Assembly: GCA_944359625.1 (NCBI GenBank)
Contig: CALVSW010000009.1
Location: 1-41,306 of the forward strand
DNA length: 41,306 bases
Source of the DNA: an uncultured Bacilli bacterium
GTDB lineage: Bacteria > Bacillota_I > Bacilli_A > RF39 > UBA660
Reading direction: 5' to 3'
The notes beneath the pieces are model-generated. The model was not told the DNA's origin. It saw only the letters and a program-made list of their open reading frames with translations, and made no database searches. A program made the translations under genes and the position numbers. Below are positions 39,952 through 41,306 of the stretch, piece by piece; within the stretch, counting starts at the first letter, position 1; each line of letters opens with the position of its first letter.

Positions 39952-41227
39952 TACTATCGCCTTCTAATATCCCATTGCAGATTTCACTATCAACACCTGT
40001 AATTACCACATTGTATAATTCATTTCTTTTTAATTTCATAGGAATACAAACCTTTAAATAATTACTTGTATGACCAATAGATAAATTATCTTCTACTTCT
40101 TCAATTAATACAGATACTTTTTTATTTAAAAACAATTTATTATATTCAAGTTCTAAATTATTAGATAATGCTATTAATTTTCTTGCTCTATCCTTTTTAA
40201 TCCTATTATCAACCTGATTAGGAAAATTACTAGCTTTCGTCCCATTTCTTTTAGAATATGGAAAAACATGAATTTTACTAAATTTTAATTTTCTACAAGT
40301 ATCTAATGTAGTTAAAAAATCTTCGTCACTTTCTCCAGGAAAACCAACAATAACATCAGTCGTAATACTAATATCTGGTCTAATACTTCTAATTTCATCT
40401 ATTTTATCAAAAAAATATTTTAAATCGTATTTACGATTCATTAATTTTAATATTTTATCACTACCAGCTTGTAAAGGTATATGTAAGTGATTACATAGTA
40501 CTTTATCTGTTTTTAATAATTCTAAAAATTCTTTATCTAATTGTGTAATTTCTACAGAAGATAATCTAATTCTTTCTAAGTTTTTTATTAAACTTAATTC
40601 TTTTATTAAAGATGTTAAAGTATAACCTTTATCTTTACCATAAGAACCCGTATCTATTCCTGTTAATACTAATTCTTTATGACCATTATTTACTAAATCA
40701 GTAGCTTCTTTTAATACTAATTCTTTATCTTTACTACGAATACTACCACGTAAATATGGAATTATGCAATAAGAGCAATAATTACAGCAACCATCTTGAA
40801 TTTTAATATATCCTCTTGTTTGTTCTTCAAATTTATGAATACACATATCTTCAAAATCTAATTTACGCATATCATAAAAACGAATAATATTTTCTTTATT
40901 GTCTAAATATTCTTTTATTAAAGATACTATCTTACTTTTATCTTTATTTCCTATTAAAATATTTATTCCTAAATCATTTAACTTTTCACGATTATTTTCA
41001 GCACTACATCCACATACGACAATAATAGCTTGCGGATTATTTCTTTTTTCATGACGAATAACTTTTTTAGATTTATTATCAGCTACATTAGTAACAGAAC
41101 AAGTATTAATTATTATAATATCAGCTGGTTCTTCTTCATGATATCCAGCTTTAATTAATTCTTCTTTCATAAAAACAGATTCATAGGTATTTACTTTACA
41201 ACCTAAAGTTACAATTTTAAACTTCAT
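39944..41227 (-). CDS. mtaB: tRNA t6A37 methylthiotransferase MtaB
   Basis: A radical-SAM enzyme that adds a methylthio group to t6A37, making ms2t6A in ANN-decoding tRNAs. The N-terminal UPF0004 domain has Cys10, Cys43 and Cys74 for the auxiliary 4Fe-4S cluster. The radical-SAM CxxxCxxC is Cys147, 151, 154 (QDGCCNYCSYC). A C-terminal TRAM-like part ends the protein. Start at ATG 41227 gives the usual MKFKIVTLGCKVN; the upstream open frame runs through a hairpin leader. About 427 aa. With tcdA (also on t6A) it shows elaborate position-37 modification. The upstream gene is cut off by the window end. Confidence 0.93.
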   Translation of the reverse strand: MKFKIVTLGCKVNTYESVFMKEELIKAGYHEEEPADIIIINTCSVTNVADNKSKKVIRHEKRNNPQAIIVVCGCSAENNREKLNDLGINILIGNKDKSKIVSLIKEYLDNKENIIRFYDMRKLDFEDMCIHKFEEQTRGYIKIQDGCCNYCSYCIIPYLRGSIRSKDKELVLKEATDLVNNGHKELVLTGIDTGSYGKDKGYTLTSLIKELSLIKNLERIRLSSVEITQLDKEFLELLKTDKVLCNHLHIPLQAGSDKILKLMNRKYDLKYFFDKIDEIRSIRPDISITTDVIVGFPGESDEDFLTTLDTCRKLKFSKIHVFPYSKRNGTKASNFPNQVDNRIKKDRARKLIALSNNLELEYNKLFLNKKVSVLIEEVEDNLSIGHTSNYLKVCIPMKLKRNELYNVVITGVDSEICNGILEGDSNE

Positions 41228-41283
41228 AATATGTCGAGTAGACAAGTCTCGACTGCACCTCTCTTTCTTTCCAAGTGAGAGGT
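41228..41283 (-). promoter_or_regulatory. Hairpin leader of mtaB covering the ribosome site
   Basis: On the minus strand two hairpins precede ATG 41227. The first pairs ACCTCTC with GAGAGGT (41283-41277 with 41263-41257) and hides the only good Shine-Dalgarno, GAGAGGT. The second pairs GTCGAG with CTCGAC (41253-41248 with 41238-41233) between the ribosome site and the start, bringing the two closer when folded. It could be a translation switch, or the remains of upstream coding sequence. Confidence 0.4.
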
Positions 41284-41306
41284 TTGTCTCATTGCCCCTC
41301 ACAGAA

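Noticed and set aside
1..41306. Mycoplasma-type genetic code
   Set aside because: TGA ends sigG, the HAD gene and the PBP gene, and Trp codons are TGG.
1..41306. CRISPR arrays, prophage or a recognisable anti-phage system
   Set aside because: No regularly spaced repeats, phage structural genes or reverse transcriptase are visible; the HipA-like operon alone is not enough.

Overview
This window is a 41 kb chromosomal stretch of an AT-rich, Gram-positive-type, endospore-forming member of the Bacilli, most likely an uncultured, reduced-genome lineage. The reasons are the very low G+C, AGGAGG/AGGTGAT ribosome-binding sites, peptidoglycan genes (murG, ftsQ, a D,D-carboxypeptidase, a class B PBP, mreC/mreD) and several sporulation genes: sigG, spoIIM, spoIVFA/spoIVFB, a ylmC/ymxH-type gene, a SPOR-domain gene at the spoIIB position and possibly a small spore-core protein. 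TGA is a stop (sigG and the HAD gene end in it) and Trp is TGG, so this is the standard bacterial code, not the Mycoplasma code. The exact lineage cannot be fixed from the sequence alone.

Layout. 1-0.7 kb: tRNA-Ile2(CAU) and tRNA-Leu(UAG) behind one promoter, then a 65-aa protein. 0.7-7.1 kb: an unknown protein, a divergent ThyX-like thymidylate synthase, a 5'(3')-deoxyribonucleotidase-like HAD protein, a HipA-like kinase-fold protein and two unknown proteins. 7.1-13.7 kb: a 30-aa membrane peptide, spoIIM, mnmA, an HTH regulator under a consensus promoter, a ZIP transporter, a 43-aa Asn/Lys/Ala/Ser repeat protein, a Xer recombinase, rarA and tcdA. 13.7-14 kb: a structured RNA that is most likely 6S RNA. 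14-22.7 kb, mostly minus strand: a STAS-like small protein, queH, ftsQ, murG, a D,D-carboxypeptidase with an Hpt-REC protein, rhomboid, rluD, lspA and ylmC. 22.7-27.1 kb: small membrane proteins including a tandem duplicate, sigG, a foreign gene fragment, a class B PBP and a DUF2624-like protein. 27.1-28.9 kb: an IS1182-type insertion sequence. 28.9-35.4 kb: an unknown 460-aa protein, a T-box-controlled aspS-asnS operon and small proteins. 35.4-41.3 kb, minus strand: spoIIB-like, radC, mreC, mreD, spoIVFA, spoIVFB, then engB, two small genes and mtaB.

Functional links. Much of the window serves envelope synthesis and sporulation. The radC-mreCD-spoIVFAB order matches Bacillus subtilis but lacks mreB and minCD. 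The rarA-tcdA-6S cluster is also a Bacillus-like neighbourhood. tRNA decoding and modification are well represented: mnmA, queH, tcdA, mtaB, rluD (rRNA) and aspS/asnS.

Most unusual items: a roughly 220-bp fragment of relatively high G+C between sigG and the PBP gene. It encodes the C-terminus of a C-type-lectin/FGE-like protein of the kind targeted by diversity-generating retroelements, and it supplies the last residues of the PBP. Others are the short NSAK-repeat protein beside xerD, the archaeal-type AspRS under a T-box with a candidate Asn specifier, the divergent ThyX, and the hairpin leader of mtaB. No reverse transcriptase, CRISPR array, prophage or complete new defence system is visible.
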